Below are positions 28,679-40,045 of a stretch of 64,000 nt of DNA, in pieces (positions within the stretch are counted from its first letter, which is position 1; each line of letters starts with the position of its first letter). A model generated the notes under the pieces. That model was not told where the DNA came from and searched no databases. It worked only from the letters and a program-made list of their open reading frames with translations. A program made the translations under genes and the position numbers. This DNA is from Varanus komodoensis (lineage: Eukaryota > Chordata > Lepidosauria > Squamata > Varanidae), in contig NW_025336481.1 in assembly GCF_004798865.1 (NCBI RefSeq), positions 20,913,407 through 20,977,406 on the forward strand, read 5' to 3'.

Positions 28679-31600
28679 CTAGGAGAGAACACGCACAAGA
28701 AAAGAGTGTGTAACAGGGGAAGTAATCAGAGCTGGGACACAACAGGACAGAATACACATGCAAACCACAAGAGACAATCATGCAATCACTCAGACTCAAG
28801 CAAGCATGACCACTTCCATGAAATCTGACCAGGTTGTCCAATATCCACACTTAAATTTGTTCCATCCTATTTCCAACAGTGTGCACTTCCTGTTCACCAT
28901 TTTGAAAGGTATGCATTTCTTTCCCATTGGATAAATCAGTGTTGTGACTATTTTCCCTTAAATAAATGCATTTCTGTGCACACCTTTTACATCTGCTTGT
29001 TTTTCTCAATTTTTTGGGCAGGTTTTGGCTTGTGACTGTGTGCTGGTTTGTGATTTGGTATAGAAAGTGTAACTATTCTGTCTGTGGCAGCTACAGTTTT
29101 GACTTGGTGCCATATCAGTCTGCGTGCAGTGACTGCATGCTGACTGCTTCAGCCACACACAGGCCAGATGGCCCTTCAGCATAGTTTTGCTAGCCTTCAT
29201 TCAATACAGTTTGTTGAGGCACACATTAGATTAGGCTGCAGGAGAGCACAACATGGTCTGCTGCTGCTGAGAGTAATACCAGCTGACTTAAAAATTGCAG
29301 CAGGCATGGTGTGTGAACAGGACTGCAGGAAACTGAAGAATGAAAAAATTTGCCACTCTGCAGAGCAACATAGCAAAACAAAACAAAAACGCCTGGCTAT
29401 TCAGAGCAGAGGGCAAGCTGAATGGATCTCAATTCACTTGTGCCCTTTATTAAAAGCCTAGCAGAGAAACCACTAACAACTCATGGGTTCCATATGTGGA
29501 AAGGAACAAGAGGTTCTGTAAAGACCTCGGTAGGTTGTTTTTTTTAATTATTCCTCCAAACGTTTGTGTTAGGTGAGCAAGAGATTGAGGAGGCAGTATT
29601 AGAAGGAAAGAGGACAAAGAACTACAGAATTGTCATCTGCAAGGAAAGAATTGGAAGGAACTTTGCTGAAGGAGAAGAACAATAATTCATTTACCTTTCA
29701 CTCCTGCCCGATAAGTGTGCTGCACATATTTCAAGCCCGATACAATTTCCTTATTTACCTGCAAGAGCAAAGCACAGCCTGCTGAGGTTATTCAATTCAA
29801 GTTTTGGTTGCAGTTCTTTCCTGTACTTTCCCCTGTTCCTTGTTTCCTCCCTCAGTTCCATCCTATTCATGCCACTTCTCTCACACTCCATTTTTGGAGG
29901 CTGGAGAGACTGTAAAAGCCGCTTGCCCCCAAGCTGCTACATCCACACAGGACCATAGATTTCACTCTATGATGGCCTCTGTAATGGCAGCTATAATATA
30001 TAAACTAATGTTTCAGCTAGGTTCTCCTACTGCATTCACACAAAGGAAGGAACCTTCCACTTTCTCTATATTAGATGTCTTTTAAGGGTCAGTGCAAAGC
30101 TGAAGTTGATATAAGCAGCAACTGACCTGGAGTGCCTTCATCCAGCACAATCAGACATTGATCTGGTTCTTACAGCAGAACAACGCACCACAGGGAGCAA
30201 GCCATGGTTGACCGTTGTGTCATCCAGACCCAGACAGGATTTTTCCAACAAGCTACTCTGAACCCGTGTTCTTTAAGATTTGTTCTGCCCCCACCCCTTT
30301 TGATAGAGTTCCCCCTGCTTTTTTCCCTAGGGGCATATCCATTCATGTCTGCATATACCCCTCTGGAAAAAAAAAAACCATGGGGATCCCAGCGGTAAAC
30401 CCCTGGGGGAAAAACTCATATAAAAGGCACCCTAATCCTCTCTCAAAGGAAACAAAAGAAGCCTCAGTAAAATGCTAGGTTGCATGCCTCATGCAGAGAA
30501 ACCCATCTTAGTCAGATACAACATAGTCAAGCCAACAATGAGCTAATTAACACTGGACCAGACTTCAGTAAAACATTCATCAGAGGACAGAATCCAGCCC
30601 TGGACTGCCATGGAAGATACCAACAGAAAAGTAACTCACTTTGAAGTGGATCTTGACTCTGTATTCAGCGCCTTCCTTTAATGAAAAGGTCTCTTTCTTG
30701 AGAGCATCAAGATCACCTAAAGCATGGGGAAAAGTTTCAGGTGACCTTCTTCTTAAGGCAGACAGAAGAAAACACCTCTTACCCCATTGACTCCTCTGAC
30801 TGTAAGACACTGGTGGACTGAGCATGAACAAGCACATGTCAGTTTATCTGTACTGCAAATACAGCTCAATTTTATTCCTGCATAACTGGATTCCATTTTG
30901 ATGCAGGGTGGCATTAATTAAATAATTAAATTAAATTAAATGATTAAGCTTAAATTAATAAGCTTTAATTAAATAAAAACTGTAATTCTGCCAACAAATC
31001 CTGGAAATAGTCTGAAAAGATGTTGAGCTATCTCAGGATATCCACAGGATTTCTCAGGAAGAAATTGAGAAATCCCCACTCTGCCCTGCCCCTTCACTGA
31101 ATCAGAGTGCAGTTGTCTGAGGAAATAATGCCACTATTAAACTACTTTTGTAAGCCTGCAGTTTAGATATGCCTTACCCTGCCTGTGTGCATGGATGCCG
31201 CATGGATTCAAATGAGCATGCAGATCAGAAAGTGCGTGCACTGCTGAACCATAAATATTCATGCATAGGGGCACATTTGTTTCATTCCAGTGAATACAGA
31301 AGCAATGGGCACAACCCACTTGTGCAACCTCCATTGAAATGAGTGGGAGGCATGTAAAAGCACCTGTTACTAGGTTAGGAGAAGGGGACTAACATGTAGA
31401 TGCAACATGCATTATGTTTTAGTGTGTTACAATCAAAAAAGCCGTTTGTGGTCTGACCTCCCCCACAGATTTCAGCTGAAGAGGAAGCATCTGAATTCGG
31501 CTAAGCCCTGACTTCCTTTCTCATCAAATAAAGGCCCATATAAGGAGAAGCGTGACTCTTTCTTGTTGGTTGCTGAACTTACAGGAACACAGAACACTGC

Positions 31601-34600
31601 TTAAACCTGCAAAAAGGACTATTGCTTCAGTGCTGTGCCAAAAGGAAGCGGCAACAACAGTCTTCTTCACCCTGGTGCCCTTCAGATGTGTAGGATTACA
31701 TCTTCCATCATCTTCTTCAACATCTTAGGTGGGCAGCAGCTTGGGTAAGACTCAGCCAGGGCAAGCAGACACTTCACAATTCTAAATCATGAGGCTTTAG
31801 AAAACATGGCTGCAACCTTCTACTGACATGGATTTTAGAGCTGGAAGGGACCTTGAGGTCATCTGTGCAACTGCCAACTCAATGCAATATTTTCCATGAA
31901 GGATGCAGTTACACCACACTGACAGGTAGCTGCTTCACCTCTGCTTAAATAGCTCCAGCAATTCATTGTCACTTCAACAAAATGTTGTCACTGGTGTAGA
32001 AAAGGGCAAGCAAAATGGGCAGAGGATTACAGTACTTTCCCTGTAAGGCAAAGCTTAAAAGTCTAAGCATTTTTAAATTATTGTTCAAGGGTGTGAGAGA
32101 GCATTAAGGGCAGAAATGGTAGACACACGGTTTCATGTGCTGAAGGGTGAGCGAATGGAAAGAACGTTTTTGTCTTTCTTTCATGATCAGTGGAACTTGG
32201 GGCCACATAATGAAACTGACTGGCAGTAGATCTGAGGTGAACAGAGTAAAGTATTCATTATTGAATTTGCTACAACAAAATGGAGTGATGCCCACAAGCT
32301 GAAGATAACTGGACAAATTTAGAGGATACATGTATCAGTGTCAACTAATCATGGCAAGTTACATGGAACGTAACCTCCAGCAATAGGCTGACTAGATACC
32401 AGCTGGGAAGGAGTATCGCATTCATACTTCGCTTGTTGGGCTTTTGGGAGGCATGTGATAGGCCAACTTAGAAATGCAGGACTGATTAAAAAAAAATCTT
32501 CCAGACCTTTGGTCTTATCCTAATTGGTACATAAGAACAACCCCACTGGACACTTAGATCAGCCCATCTTGCAGAGCTCTTGCACACGTAACATATATGA
32601 AGCACCCTGAACATTTGAGATAACATTTACATATATTAAGCATTGCTGGGCCATGCTGGCTAGGCAAAATGGGAGCTGCACTCCAACCCAACTAGACAGC
32701 TCTGCTTGGGAAAGGCTACCCTGGGGATTAGTCTCACTATACACAGGACAAAATTCAAACAAGAAACCAGGTCCAGGCCTTCCCTCTTCAGTTGAACTCT
32801 TCACCAACCCCATATGCAGTGAAAGGAAAAGAATGTCGCTTACCAGTGAGATCCATGGTGATTGGCCCTGGAGCAGTATCACATACCAGGGTGAGCCGAG
32901 TGACAGTCACATTGGGAACTGTTGGATCTGTGGAGGGAGGAAAGGAAGAAGAGATGTTCAGTTTGTTAACCAAATAGCTCTCACACCTTCACTACTCAAA
33001 GACTCCTGTAGCATCAGCTCCTTGAAGAAAGCACTGCCTTGCTTTCCAAGAGACCAGGTGATAAGGATCAACTCACTACGTTCCTAAATACAGAATTTCA
33101 AATATTACCCATCAGCAGCCAAGTCCTTCCACAGAAAAAAGCCAAGACTGCATTATTCTAAGCATGTTGGCTCAGAAATATAACCAGCAGAAGGCGTACA
33201 GGACTGAGGAGCAGTTTCTAGAATCAAGCAGGGAAGCAATTTCTGGATTGCTTCCCTTCAGGCTGCAAAGAGAGGACTGCATTCTTAAATGTTCTCTCAT
33301 GAAAGCTTCCTGGCACACACACAGTCATCTCCCTACATTTTCTACATGCATGGAGACCATCTTTGTGGGAAATAATTCAAGCGTGCACTCACCACAAGTA
33401 CTTCCAACCTGAATCCTGAATGCCCCAACCAAGAGCAGTGAATGTTGCAACCTGTGCCTAAGTGCTTCTTAGAAGTCTTCAGTTTTCATGGATAAAAAAG
33501 CATATGGAAAGAGCTAATATGAATTAGACCAGCAAGGGTCCATCTAGTCCACCATTCTGCGCACAAAGTGACCAACAAGCTGTGTCCAGGGAAAACCACA
33601 AGGAGGATATCAGTGCAACAGCATCCTCCTATCCAAGTTCCCCTGCAGCTGGTGCACACAGGTATACTGCCTCTCTGATACTGGAGGTAGCATGCAGCCA
33701 CCAGGAATGGTAGCCATTGACAGTCTTATACAGTCTTTCTTTAAAACTCTCCAAAGTGCCATCACTACATCTTGTAGAAGTGTGAGGTAAATCCTCTGTC
33801 AACTGTCCTGAATCTCCCACCAGTCAAGCTTCTTGAGATGAGTTTGAGTTCCAGTATTATGGGAGAGGGAGAAATATATCTTCCTCTCCACTTTCTCACC
33901 ATGCATAATTTTGTACACTTGTGTTACAGACCATTGTGTAGGGCAGCTTCACCAAACCTGGCACCCTAAAGATGTGTTGGACTACAACTCTCGGCATCCT
34001 GCTAGGAGTTTTAGTCCAACACATCTACATGGTGCCAGGTTGGGGGAAGCTGATGTGGCTGCTAGAACTGCAGCACCAAAAGCACATATATGCCTTAGTT
34101 TAATCTTCTATGCACTATGAAACAGCCCTATTAAAGCTAGTGACCTGACTTGCAGTTTCCCTTCAGGATGTGGAGAAGCCTCCCTCAGCCATTGCAGAGT
34201 AGGATCCTTTTAACTGCAGTTTTTTAAAAATTCATGGGTTAAGCAAGGGCTCCAATGCCAAGCAACATAAAGGTTATTTGTCAAAGGGAGACAAGAGGCA
34301 GGGGAGACTGGGAGAATGAAAGTAACATCCATATTACTTCCTAAATACAATCTAATTGAAGCTGTCTTTTTGTCATCTCAAACTTACCCAGATCAATTAA
34401 ATTTGCCAACACATTTCTACTTCCTCTGTTTCAGAGGTTATTTCTGGACACTTACCATCTGAAACAATACTAGTCCCTCTACATCAGCCTTTGCCAATGT
34501 GATGCTCCCCAGATGTTCTGGACACCACTCCCATAATCCTGGGCCATCAGCCCTGCTGGCTGGGGCTGATTAGAGTTGTGATTCAAAACATCAGGAGGGC

Positions 34601-35200
34601 ACCATATAGGGATGTTGGAAAACTCTGCAATGGACTGAAATGAGGTAGGATTTCTATGAATCCCATATGTAGATTCTGCAGATGACCACTTTTTCCCAAG
34701 TCACATGAAATCCATGAACTTGCAAATGCTTTTTTTTAACTTTTCCTAATTTTACACAAATCGTGTAGAATAACACGAAAAAAAAAAAAACACTGACCAA
34801 ACATGCACAGTCACAGTTCTCCCCACAGATGAAAGCAAGCAAATGCACATTTGGAGAAGATTTGCACATTTTTGGAAGTGTGCATTTGCACAAAATCCAG
34901 TTCTATAGATGATGGAACAAACAGTACCTGAAAATCTGTAATACACATATGGAACACACCTCCAGCCCTAGCACCTCTCAACAGTGCCAGGGCCCCTTTC
35001 CCATCATAGCTTTAAGCCATACCTGCCACCACGGGGCCATCCCCCAACAGAGACTTTTTGTACTTTGCAAGGCTCTCATCATCCTTGTCCAACTCCTGCA
35101 GTTCCTGCAGTGTCTTCTGAGGTGGGGGCTTGTAGTTCAGTTTGCTATCTAGCTCATCGTCATCATCTTCCACATGCACCTCTGGATCTTTCTCAGTCAT
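28479..35200 (-). CDS. ARHGDIB: ARHGDIB, Rho GDP-dissociation inhibitor 2 (complete, spliced)
   Basis: The five coding exons are 35023-35200, 32844-32927, 30640-30716, 29695-29758 and 28479-28678. They join in phase with GT/AG borders into 200 residues; the human protein has 201. The product is a cytosolic chaperone, strongest in blood cells. It extracts prenylated Rho and Rac GTPases from membranes and holds them in the GDP state. The flexible N-terminal arm carries the GTPase-switch-binding helices (residues 1-60, acidic EDDDDELD and [12 protein letters not shown]). The immunoglobulin-like domain that holds the lipid follows, with [62 protein letters not shown] and the C-terminal [13 protein letters not shown]. 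The caspase site DELD|S known in human D4-GDI is kept at residues 15-19. The start is the ATG matching human MTEK. Confidence 0.97.
29695..29758 (-). CDS. ARHGDIB: ARHGDIB coding exon 4 (64 bp)
   Basis: This short exon has acceptor CTCTTGCAG| and donor AAAG|GTAAATG. It encodes [20 protein letters not shown] plus K. It is too small to show as a long open frame and was found by phase and by similarity to human [20 protein letters not shown]. Confidence 0.95.
30640..30716 (-). CDS. ARHGDIB: ARHGDIB coding exon 3
   Basis: The exon is 77 bp, with acceptor GCTTTAG| and donor AAA|GTGAGT. It encodes (G)[15 protein letters not shown] and [10 protein letters not shown]. Human has [20 protein letters not shown] at the same place. 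It leaves in phase 0. Confidence 0.95.
32844..32927 (-). CDS. ARHGDIB: ARHGDIB coding exon 2
   Basis: The exon is 84 bp, with acceptor CTCCACAG| and donor ACTG|GTAAGC. It encodes (D)[15 protein letters not shown] and [12 protein letters not shown], the first strands of the immunoglobulin-like fold. It enters and leaves in phase 1. Confidence 0.95.
33512..33935 (-). mobile_element. CR1/L3-clade LINE 3' fragment
   Basis: It contains AGGGTCCATCTAGTCCACCA, CTGATACTGGAGGTAGCATG, CATCACTACATCTTGTAGAA, CAGTATTATGGGAGAGGGAG and CACCATGCATAATTTTGTAC. Read on the minus strand this matches the 3' half of the plus-strand copy at 26200-26800. Confidence 0.7.
33939..34053. mobile_element. Palindromic MITE-like copy B (best preserved)
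   Basis: The left arm, ending GATGTGTTGGACTACAACTC, faces the right arm GAGTTTTAGTCCAACACATC. The outer ends GCAGCTTCACCAAACCTGGC and GCCAGGTTGGGGGAAGCTG are complementary too. It forms a near-perfect 115-bp hairpin with no coding content. Confidence 0.75.
34484..34620. mobile_element. Palindromic MITE-like copy C
   Basis: CAGCCTTTGCCAATGTGATG, CTCCCCAGATGTTCTGGACA, the central CAGCCCTGCTGGCTGGGGCTG and the reverse arm ending GGGCACCATATAGGGATG give the same family layout as copy B, more diverged. Confidence 0.65.
35023..35200 (-). CDS. ARHGDIB: ARHGDIB coding exon 1 (N-terminal regulatory arm)
   Basis: The exon encodes 59 residues plus one base, from [20 protein letters not shown] to LLGDGPVVA, with donor GCAG|GTATGG. 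It is one glutamate shorter than human in the acidic run. The 5' noncoding part continues to a likely acceptor (TTACTTACAG|) at 35290, so the whole exon is about 35023-35289. Confidence 0.96.
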
Positions 35201-36239
35201 GGCTGCCTGCTAGCCTCGGAAGCAGAAGTTGCCAATTAGCGTAAAAGTCAGATGTTGATGGAGCTCCTAAGTCTTTAACCAGGCTTCTGCTGTAAGTAAA
35301 ACAATTATGTGGTTACATATACATCCACTTACATACCTTTACAAGCACAAGTAACAATTATGTTTAACTGGAAGGTTCCGTGTAGTTCAGCTATGTAATG
35401 GCTGAGTTGTAGTCATGTTGACAGGAAAAGCAATAACAGCACCTGCCAGTTTTTCATGCTGTCAAACCAAAAAAGGACTGCCTATCTCAGTATTTCTGTG
35501 CCATCATTTTCCAGTCCTTGAACTTATATAAAATACATTATAAATAAATCAATAAAAAATTATGGCACTCTAGTCCCTGCCAATCACTTCTAACTCTAAG
35601 CCACTGAGGATGCCTGTTCTACCCATTTCCATAGCTGCTGATATTCCTGCCTCCTTTGAATGTATTTAATACCATGATTAGCAACTATAGATGCATTTAC
35701 ATATTTTTTTAAAAAAAATGTATGCCACCAGACCTACCCACACTGGGTGCTCTTGGCAGTAAACATTAAAAGTTGTAAAATGCAAGCATATACCCATGGT
35801 AATCATCTAGCCCAGCTCCTGCTAACAGTGAGCCAAGATTTCAGCAAATGTCCATTTATCTGATTTGGGCAAATCCTATGCATTGGGCACAGAGGCTTCC
35901 ATGTGCCAGTTCCTTGCTCAGCTACTGCTGACAAAGGTTGGGGGAAGGAACAGAGGCAATTTTTTACCTCTGTGCCCTCTGTGTTTTGTTTTTTCCATCC
36001 AGATGGGCTTCAGAGCCCAGCTTGAAAGGGCACACTAGTGGGGGCATTATGGGCTGGAGACCATAGGATTCCTCATATGCTGGTCTCTCCCCTTCTCCTT
36101 CTGATCTCTCCAAGATAGCACCACTCTTTCCGCAGAGGCAGGGGAGAGGATCAGATACCAGAGTGGCCCTTCATAACAGTGTCTGAATGATGAGAGCAAC
36201 TCTGAAAAACCGTAACTTCTAGAATGTTCTTCTGGGACC

Positions 36240-36735
36240 ATAAGATCACTCTTATAGCCTACCTCTCCCAAAGAAACGGAGTGCAAAATAGCTCACTAGA
36301 ATAGAAACCAAAATTTAAAATAAAGTCTTAAACTACCATAAAGCAAATATATTAAAAACAGAATTTTAAAACACACACAAAAAAAGAATAAACACACACA
36401 ACCTAACAGACCGGCTCATGTGCCAAATGCCTGCATGAATTAGAACACCTTTGCTTGCTGGTTGAAGGACATCAAAGAAGGAACCAACCTTACCTTCCTC
36501 AGAAGGAATTCAAAGGCTGGGAGCAGCCACCAAGAAGGCCTTCTCCTGTGTTCCCACCAAACGAACCTCGAGAAGGGCCTTGTTCAAAGATCTTAAAACC
36601 TGAGCAGGCTCATATGGCTGAAGGAACTCATTCAGGTAGCTTGGTTCCAAGGCATACGAGACTTTATATGTCATAACCAGCACTGTGAATTGTGCCCAGA
36701 AACATGCTGGTAGCAAAGGGCTCCTGCCCACTCCC
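36240..36735 (-). mobile_element. L2-like LINE 3' fragment
   Basis: The minus strand encodes FTVLVMTYKVSYALEPSYLN and PAQVLRSLNKALLEVRLVGT. These match FKVLVMTYKALNGLGPGYLK and the following region of the LINE at 54671-57722. A/T-rich 3' UTR follows to about 36240. It is a different and older subfamily than 54671-57722. Confidence 0.65.
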
Positions 36736-38374
36736 TCCCATCGCCACCTCTTCTCCTTAGGCAGAAGAAGCCACAGGCACTAGCAACAGCATAAGAGAAT
36801 CCAGCATGCTTGTCATGGTTTATGGTTTCTATACATTCCTGTTAGGGGAACCTGAAATACCTCCTTGCTACTTGTGGATGGTTCTGAGCTTTCTAAATCC
36901 AGCACTATGCTTACTTGAAGCAACAACATGCTGGTGCGGCACAAGCCAGCCCTGTGCTGCACTGCAAGCACTGCACAGCAATCCCATCTGCCCACTACTG
37001 GATGTTCCTGGCTGGCGACCCTGATGACAAGCATACGTGGGGATTCAGCCGGCAGCTGCCAGCTCCGGGATCTTCCTGCACCCACTGCAACAGGGTCTGG
37101 GGTTAATGCTTGTAACTGCATCCAAAATGGTTTTACATGGATGCCAGAATACCAGGTTGGAACCATTTCAGCAGAAAAATCTCTTCTCTGCACACGTAGC
37201 CACATCATCATTGAGTTAACAAAATGTTTCACACAGCTCAAGCGCTAACCAGCAAACACTGTCTGCAGCTGCCTCTGGATAAGAAACCTCTTCAAGCTGT
37301 ACTAACAGAGACAAGCAACCCTTCAGGTACCACCCACTGCATGCAACTCCTTTCGTGAACAACAGCTATTACAATCTACACCAGCCTTAATCAATACAAA
37401 TCAAAATCAATAAATATGCTAAGCAGCAACTAACAGGAATTTCTATCAGTTAAGGACAGGCTACCACTGACATTTAGAAGGAAAAGCAATGAAGGAAAAT
37501 ACCTGAATGGAACTTACAACATAACATTAAAAAGAAAAAATTATGCCGATGGATCCAGCTGCAAATACCATGCAATTTCTCGACTGCACAACACTTAAAA
37601 TAGCTGGTGTCTGTGCTATGACCAGGTCCCCTTCCTGTGCAGGAAGGAAGCATGTGGCTTGTTCCTATGACAACACATGCCCTGGCTGCAGACTCCTACA
37701 AGCAGCCGTTAAATGTTGAAACTTCTCCAAAAGGGGAGGAAGCAAGACTGAATTCAATGCACAGCATTCTTGATGGTGGCTTAGATGGGAGCTCCCTTTG
37801 CGACACAAGCAGAATAAGCCTGCTGGGTTGGTTTGCTGCCAGGAAGCAAGGAATGAGGAAAGAAGTATGAGAGAGCTCACAAATAGGTAAGGTGAAAGGA
37901 AGGAAGGAAAGGGGTGAGAGTGCCATTTAGCATAAGAACACAATGGGGTGGAAGATCTTCAGTAATCCAGACTGTAAGATCTCTCAGTTTTCATTTTTCA
38001 GGTGCTCAAGAAAAAAGCAAAAGCAGTAATGGACCATGAAGATTTGTCATACTTTATCATGCAAGAGATTTATGGCCATATATAAAACATCCATGCAACA
38101 GCTATGTTGATGGAAATCTATCTATAAGGTTGTTTAGAAGAGGATTAGATGCGTAATCCCCTTAAATTTTTCACATCTGCATGCTGGAAGGAAAAAGAAC
38201 AAATAGTCCTCAAAAGTAGAAATTTTAATGTTCTTGGAATGTTCTTGGGAGTGGAAGGAGGGGGGACCTCCTGCACAGATGGTATGAATGGTATGCCACC
38301 CTTTCTTCAAAAAATGCAGGGAGGCTACAAGGCTTTCAGATGCACACACACAGACACACACAGGCATCATAATG

Positions 38375-38475
38375 AAGCTGCAAGATAGGTTAGGCTGAGA
38401 GTTAGTGACTAGACCAAGGCCACCCAGTCAACTACATGACTGAGGAGATTTGAACCTGGGCCTCCATGGCATTGA
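38375..38475 (-). repeat. SINE fragment
   Basis: GATAGGTTAGGCTGAGAGTT, CAAGGCCACCCAGTCA and GATTTGAACCTGGGCCTCC are the reverse complement of the middle and B-box parts of the window's tRNA-derived SINE. The 5' end is missing. Confidence 0.7.
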
Positions 38476-39432
38476 TCTAAAAACAACATACAGGCCATGC
38501 TTTCTAAACCTGTATTAAATCCAAGTTAGCAAATGGAGTAGCATTTGATTTTAAGGCAGGGACAATACCACACAATAATTTGCTTGTACAATAAACACAG
38601 ATAATCATGTGTAAGTCAAACTTGGCATACCCTCCAGGTTGTATAATTCCAGAGAGATCATAACTTTTCAAGCACTACTATTTCACCACTGGACAAATTA
38701 GAGTCTCTACCCCAACATTACCAAGCTAGTGCTTCCATTGCTGTTCCAAATACAGCATGCAGGATGTGGCAGAGACTCCTACTAAATACTGACTATACAA
38801 TACCATTAATGATAAGCAGTGCAACTTCTCTCCAGTTTCAGTCCTTTGAAATCATTTATCCTCTAAAAGCTCTGTGCTATCTGCCATATAACACCAGAAA
38901 ACAAAAAGTGAGAAACAGTTGCAGTTCTCCAGCATCTAGAGCGGGTATGAAGCAATGCCACAAGATGTGGAAATCCAACACAGCAACTACTACAGCACAT
39001 GCACAATGTCACAAAAAATGTGCTTTGAATGGGCAGATAACCAGAGTGCATTGACTAACCCTGCAGTTGTCATTTACAATCTAGACTAGACAAAGATCCT
39101 TGCCAATTTCACTTCCCAGCACTCCTTGGCAAGAATACAACAAAGAGGGATGGGAAGAACCATGGCTGGGGCTAGTCATGTGATGTGACTCCAAGGCTCA
39201 GTCCTCCCTCCTGCCCAGTTTAAAACCATCCTTAAAGGGAAAATATAAACTAGCCAATTTTCCTATACTGAATTACTCTCTACTTTTTTGTTATGAGGGA
39301 CATGCAGCAACAGCAAGTCCCCACTCCAAAACACTTTCACAGCAACTACATTTTTATTTAGGCACAGTTATGCTAATGCGATTTTTAATATTCTTCAGTA
39401 CTCTCAGGAGGCTAAAAGAAACATTCTCTGTC

Positions 39433-39749
39433 TTTTGTTCTTCAAAAAGGGTAGTAGAAGGGACATGGGGAATTACAGACTAGTTAGCCTTATGTCCATT
39501 GTAGGAACAACTATGGAAAAGCTCATAATAGCAAGAGATCTAGTGATGCTAGATAGGGAAGGGAGGCTGACAGCCACACAACATGGCTTCTGCAAAAACA
39601 GGTCCTGCCAGACAAACCTTGTGGGATTCTACGACAAGGTTTTGAGATGGCTAGATGGAGGGGATGCAGTGGATGTGGTTTACCTGGATTTCAGCAAGGC
39701 CTTTGATGAAGTGCCCCATGATATCCTGGTGGAGAAACTGATGAGTTAG
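39433..39749 (+). mobile_element. CR1-clade LINE reverse transcriptase fragment
   Basis: About 100 codons are open: DMGNYRLVSLMSIVGTTMEK, then RLTATQHGFCKNRSCQTNLV and AVDVVYLDFSKAFDEVPHDI. This is the CR1-group reverse transcriptase from NYRPVSL to the first catalytic aspartate (YLDFSKAFD). The rest of the element is absent; the next base pairs are BovB-like. Confidence 0.8.
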
Positions 39750-40045
39750 AGTCAGTCCTAGAGGAGATCAACCCTGACTGCTCTTTAGAAACCAGATACT
39801 GAAGATGAAACTCAATACTTTGGTCACCTAATGAGAAGGAGGGACTCCCTGGAGAAGAGTCTAATGCTGGGAATGGCAAAAGAGGAAGGGGATGGCAGAG
39901 GATGAGATGGCTAGATGGAGTCATCGAAGCAGTCGGCATGAGCTTAAGTGGACTCCAGGGAATGGTAGAGGACAGGAAGGCCTGGAGGAATGTTGTCCAT
40001 GGGGTCGCGATGGGTTGGACACGACTTTGCAACTAACAACAACAT
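39750..40045 (+). mobile_element. BovB-type RTE LINE 3' end
   Basis: It contains CAATACTTTGGTCACCTAAT, GAGAAGGAGGGACTCCCTGG, GGCAGAGGATGAGATGG, GTCATCGAAGCAGTCGGCAT and CATGGGGTCGCGATGGG, then TTGGACACGACTTTGCAACT and AACAACAACA. This is the well-known BovB/RTE 3' end, common in squamates. A decayed minus-strand frame only. Confidence 0.8.

Larger units (their letters stand above)
28679..32843. other. ARHGDIB introns between coding exons 2 and 5
   Basis: The introns are 28679-29694, 29759-30639 and 30717-32843. They hold weak CR1-like fragments (31826-31980 and about 32040-32230, minus strand), a TTAAATTAAATT-rich stretch (30915-30980) and MITE-like scraps (31668-31760, 32641-32715). No further exon is needed for a full-length product. 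Confidence 0.5.
32928..35022. other. ARHGDIB intron between coding exons 1 and 2
   Basis: It contains a CR1-clade fragment (33512-33935) and two palindromic MITE-like copies (33939-34053, 34484-34620). The segment 34620-34930 is repeat-like AT-rich sequence with a poly-A run near 34780, which I cannot classify. Confidence 0.5.
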
